A DNA stretch of 64,000 nt, from the NCBI RefSeq assembly GCF_937980635.1, contig NZ_CALJPG010000022.1, forward strand, positions 95,897 through 159,896. Direction: 5' to 3'. Below, piece by piece: positions 60,854 through 64,000 of the stretch (its first letter is position 1; the number at the start of each line of letters is the position of its first letter). This DNA comes from an uncultured Campylobacter sp. GTDB taxonomy: Bacteria; Campylobacterota; Campylobacteria; Campylobacterales; Campylobacteraceae. Both the position numbers and the translations under genes were made by a program. The notes under the pieces were generated by a model. It saw only the letters and a list, made by a program, of their open reading frames with translations, had not been told where the DNA came from and made no database searches.

Positions 60854-61078
60854 ATTATAGATGCTATATGCGATGATCAAGATATTAAAAACAACGACGA
60901 TAAAGTGGTTGATCTTATTTATAAACACGGCAAGCCGCTCGAATATTTTAAAGATCTGACGAAAAAGAATCTTAATTTAGATCATACTTTTTGGAATTTA
61001 CTACGGATATATCGAAGAAATGCGAAATTTAAAGATTATCTTATGAAGCTCGAAGATGTCAAGAAGCAAATTCTTTAA
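60854..61078 (+). pseudogene. Remnant of a coding gene, no start codon
   Basis: The frame between stops at 60851 and 61076 gives DDQDIKNNDDKVVDLIYKHG, then a Lys/Asn/Asp/Leu-rich helical stretch ending LMKLEDVKKQIL. It looks like the C-terminal end of a real protein, but there is no ATG, GTG or TTG with a ribosome site near its beginning. Probably a truncated gene in the 650-base katA to ankyrin gap; the rest of that gap holds nothing recognisable. Confidence 0.4.
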
Positions 61079-61270
61079 ATTCAAACAAGCCTACAAGACA
61101 CATTTGATAGACTTCTATATTAAATACACAATAACTGCTAAATTTAACAGCATCGCATTCATAAATTTAAGTAAAATTTAATTTAAAAAACAAAAAAAGC
61201 TTGACGCAAATTAAAATCATTAAAATTTTACCAAATACGTAGCGATCATAGCCAAAAGCTTTACGAAATT

Positions 61271-62707
61271 TTATTTATTGGCGGACGCAGTATCTGCAGT
61301 CTTGGATCTCACTTGCTCTAGCTGCTTAGAAGCATCGCGCCTTAAAATTTTATCGTACTCCTCTACCTCTATCACCTTGCCTTTATACTCTATTTTAAGA
61401 TAATATTCCAATTTTTCTAATTGCAAATATCTAAAAAATTTATCTAAATCAAAGCCGCTTGCACCCTTAGGCTCATCGCCGCAGAGCGAGGAATAGTGCT
61501 TTATAAGCGTATCGTAGATATCAAGTAGTGCTGTATTTGGCGTTACCGAGCCGCATCTATTAAGATCGGGCAGCGAGCCTTTGTTAAGCTTGATTACATC
61601 ATTTTCCGAATACTTTGAGCGCTCCGTCATCATATATCTAAGCAGCTCATACCTAGAGCTGTTTAATAAAGTCCAATCTAAAATAATCTCATCGTAACAA
61701 TAATTATCCATATGCTCTAGGTATATTTTCTTATACTCCTTCAACGTATCCAAATCCTTACGGCAGTCATCGTATTTTTTTCGAATACGCTCATCGTCCG
61801 GAAGCCCTGCTAAATCGTATTTAAGTAGCAGATTTAGCATACTCGCGTCATATCGTTGCGGCAGCATCTGATAGATGGAGCAGTTCGGCTGCCGCTCATC
61901 TTTGCGGTGTTTGAGCGTAAAAGCAATACAATGATCGTCCGTCCAAGCGGCAATCTCAGGTCTTACACCGCTGCTAAGCATAAGCTCCGTCATCTGCAAA
62001 AATCCGCCTGCTACGGCGTAATAGAGTGGATCGGATACCGCACTAGTACCTTCGCTTTTAGGCGTTATGGAATATGTCTTTACCTGTGCGTCGCTAGTAA
62101 CAACCAAATAGGAGTCACCGTATCCAGGGTATGTAAGCCACGGACGAACATATTTAACGCTAGAAAAGCTAGCTCCATGCTTAAGTAGAACTTCCGCGGC
62201 GGCGGTAGAGTTATTTTCGATAGCATAGCTTAGCGCCGAATGAGAAAAATCGTCCGTGCGGTTGATATCCGCTCCGTGATAGATCAGCTCCTCGGTGGTG
62301 TTTGCATCGTTGTAAAAGCTAGAATACATTATCGCCGTTATACCAAACTGCAGCGGATCGCCCGCAGTGATGCGCTGCTCTCGCATAAATGCCAAAATAC
62401 GAGCAGTGTCCTTGGAGCGCAAAAGCTTGCAGAAATACTCCATTCGCTCATCGCCCTGCACTACGCACTCATCTAAATCTAACTCGGCGCCCAGCCTTTC
62501 GTACCGGTACCTCGCTCGTGCAGCGCGATCCTCGTACGTTAGCGGCGGATTGGAGGAGTTGCCGGAGGTTGTGGCGCGACTCGCCGTGGAATTTTGCGCG
62601 GGCTGAGTTTTGGATCTGTCCATAAACGCACCGCCTACGATCAAGAAAAATACGCCCGCCAAAACAACCAAGCACGCTATGATGAGCTTGGATTTTATCT
62701 CTTTCAA
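61271..62707 (-). CDS. Ankyrin-repeat membrane-anchored protein
   Basis: The protein is 478 residues from a TTG at 62707, chosen because GGAGG lies five bases upstream; an ATG at 62839 without a site would add 44 residues translated from repeat-like DNA. A membrane helix follows (KSKLIIACLVVLAGVFFLIVGGAF) and then a Ser/Thr/Asn-rich linker. Ankyrin repeats: TTEELIYHGADINRTDDFSH, SALSYAIENNSTAAAEVLLKHG, DPLYYAVAGGFLQMTELML. It has six or more Cys in the C-terminal half. Probably faces the periplasm. Confidence 0.78.
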   Translation of the reverse strand: MKEIKSKLIIACLVVLAGVFFLIVGGAFMDRSKTQPAQNSTASRATTSGNSSNPPLTYEDRAARARYRYERLGAELDLDECVVQGDERMEYFCKLLRSKDTARILAFMREQRITAGDPLQFGITAIMYSSFYNDANTTEELIYHGADINRTDDFSHSALSYAIENNSTAAAEVLLKHGASFSSVKYVRPWLTYPGYGDSYLVVTSDAQVKTYSITPKSEGTSAVSDPLYYAVAGGFLQMTELMLSSGVRPEIAAWTDDHCIAFTLKHRKDERQPNCSIYQMLPQRYDASMLNLLLKYDLAGLPDDERIRKKYDDCRKDLDTLKEYKKIYLEHMDNYCYDEIILDWTLLNSSRYELLRYMMTERSKYSENDVIKLNKGSLPDLNRCGSVTPNTALLDIYDTLIKHYSSLCGDEPKGASGFDLDKFFRYLQLEKLEYYLKIEYKGKVIEVEEYDKILRRDASKQLEQVRSKTADTASANK

Positions 62708-62739
62708 AGCAACCTCCGCAAATAAAATGACAAATACTA

Positions 62740-62960
62740 CCGAGTGTGAGCTTAGCCGAATATAAACGGGCGGAATTTCACAAGGCAATTTCGCTCGGGC
62801 GGAATTCGCAGGGCGAGGTTTAAGAGGGTTTAGGCGCAAAATTTTTGCCTTCGAAATTTTACCGATAGAATTCCGCGTAGAAATATCGCAGAGGCGAAAT
62901 TCTACCGACGAAATTTTATTCCAGCGACAGGCGGTTAGAATTTCAACAAGCGCTTCTACG
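62740..62960. repeat. Intergenic 15-nt periodic AATTT-repeat
   Basis: AAATTTTACCGAT, AGAATTCCGCGTAG, AAATATCGCAGAGGCG and AAATTCTACCGACG follow at steps of about 15 bases (62850-62930), continuing degenerate on both sides. It is outside any good gene but has the same rhythm and words as the coding insert in trmA. Confidence 0.55.
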
Positions 62961-63080
62961 CATAAAATTTAGCGCTAAATTTACGCTGTATTTGCACTCG
63001 GTATCGCTACGAAATTTAATGACGGCACCATAAAATATTGAAATTTTAGTTTTAAATTTACCGCCCCTTCGCATATCCCC

Positions 63081-64000
63081 CTAGATAAAAACCGTATAGT
63101 CTTTTTTAATATAGTTTATATTTATATTTTTCTGCAGAAAATACTCTCTAACTTCGTCGTAAATTTGACTGCTATACAAATAAATCAAATAGTAGTGCGC
63201 CGCTATGGCAACAGCATTGTATAGATACTTGCCATATCCAGGTCTGGCGACTTTTATAAACGGGAAAATTTTAAAACCTTTTAAAGAACGGTTAATATAG
63301 AAATAGACGATTAGTTTTAGAAGCATATTGGTTATATACATAAAAATTAGCGCTACCAAGAAAATACCCAGAGAACCGACACATAATACAACTAGCACAA
63401 CAAAAGATGAGGCACGAAAATTTTCCGTTGAAAAATTTCTACGCAATACTTCCTCTTCCACCTTACACTGCCTTTTGATAATCCCTTTATATAAAAATTC
63501 TATGTATTGATCGGTAAATCTTATTTCGCGTTTATTGCGTATTGCGGTAAAGATATAAGTAATAACGGCTATCAGCAATAGCACCATACAGGATAGCAAA
63601 TATTCGTATGTATTGATATATCCGAAGTCTATAATGTCTCGAATAAGAAATAGCGGTAGACCTGATGTCGGAAGAATTATAAAAAGCCGCGCGTAAACAA
63701 AAAACTTTTCATAGTTTTTAATTACTAGCGGATCTTTGTCGTAGTTCCTAGCCTTAGAATTTTTAAATAAAGTAGCATTGTCTGGATCTAAATTTTGAAA
63801 TTTTCTATCGAGCTCCGCGTTTAAATTTAGACTGTCTGAATTTCGATCATTATAATTTAAAGTTTTAAAATTTGTATTATTTAAATCTGAGGTATCGAAA
63901 TTCGAAGCGTTTAAATTTGAGGTATCGGATTTTGAAGTATCAAAATTTAAGGCATCAGAATTTTGAGCGTCAGAATTTTTCTGCAAACCTTGCTCTACAT
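63081..64000 (-). CDS. Membrane protein with N-terminal five-residue repeats (5' end probably outside window)
   Basis: The first possible start inside the window is a TTG at 63986 with no good ribosome site, and the frame is open to the edge, so the true start may lie outside. Residues 4 to 54, counting from that TTG, have Asn, Asp or Lys every five positions (KNSDA, QNSDA, LNFDT, SNLNA, SNFDT, SDLNN, TNFKT and others), a pentapeptide-like repeat of at least eleven units. Then come several hydrophobic segments (LFIILPTSGLPLFLI, LLSCMVLLLIAVITYIF, VVLVVLCVGSLGIFLVALIF) and a C-terminal helical part. Function unknown. Confidence 0.65.
   Translation of the reverse strand, partial: VEQGLQKNSDAQNSDALNFDTSKSDTSNLNASNFDTSDLNNTNFKTLNYNDRNSDSLNLNAELDRKFQNLDPDNATLFKNSKARNYDKDPLVIKNYEKFFVYARLFIILPTSGLPLFLIRDIIDFGYINTYEYLLSCMVLLLIAVITYIFTAIRNKREIRFTDQYIEFLYKGIIKRQCKVEEEVLRRNFSTENFRASSFVVLVVLCVGSLGIFLVALIFMYITNMLLKLIVYFYINRSLKGFKIFPFIKVARPGYGKYLYNAVAIAAHYYLIYLYSSQIYDEVREYFLQKNININYIKKDYTVFI

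Overview
The window reads as a Campylobacter chromosome, probably one of the GC-richer oral species (C. gracilis, C. showae or C. rectus type). The grounds are a class II DAHP synthase, a katA gene coupled to an ankyrin gene, a compact gene style, and constant AAATTTT-type words in a genome of roughly 45-48 % GC. The species is an inference from protein style; I could not search.

From base 1 to about 37.74 kb lies most of a prophage. A P4-type tyrosine integrase sits beside a tRNA-Glu(CTC) gene whose 3' end marks the right attachment site; the left end is outside the window. The late genes run leftward from 24.3 to 5.4 kb in podovirus-like order: portal, scaffold-like protein, SU10-type capsid, an adaptor candidate, a tail fibre-like protein, a lysis cassette (i-spanin, o-spanin lipoprotein, holin, DUF5675 protein, GH24 lysozyme), several internal or ejection candidates and a 2,476-residue polyvalent protein. 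The C-terminal part of a large terminase reads rightward at the left edge. Between it and the late operon sits an AT-rich insert with a cytosine-5 DNA methyltransferase and a GHKL (MORC/MutL-like) ATPase fused to a PD-(D/E)XK-like nuclease. This is the best candidate for a defence or restriction system here.

Between 24.4 and 28.3 kb are two toxin-antitoxin modules (HigBA-like and BrnTA), five small membrane or exported proteins, and a CI/LexA-type repressor. A divergent promoter with clear palindromes separates the repressor from a rightward early operon: a double-HTH protein, small proteins, a CHC2-TOPRIM-SF3 primase-helicase, an HTH protein, YopX and others, and an excisionase candidate. 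Eleven copies of a TGTCCCA-type motif fill the gap after the primase. The 12-base form of this motif recurs beside the terminase.

Right of the tRNA is ordinary chromosome, rich in ankyrin-repeat genes (four). Metabolic and housekeeping genes are ilvA, trmA, an NhaC-family antiporter, copA-copZ, yebC, ppiB, acpS, DAHP synthase, rarD and katA with its ankyrin partner. TrmA carries an insert of about 130 residues built of five-residue units (15-nt period). A similar five-residue repeat opens the membrane protein at the right edge, and intergenic DNA beside it shows the same 15-nt rhythm. Several 300-900 bp gaps hold no convincing gene and are rich in degenerate AAATTTT-containing repeats.
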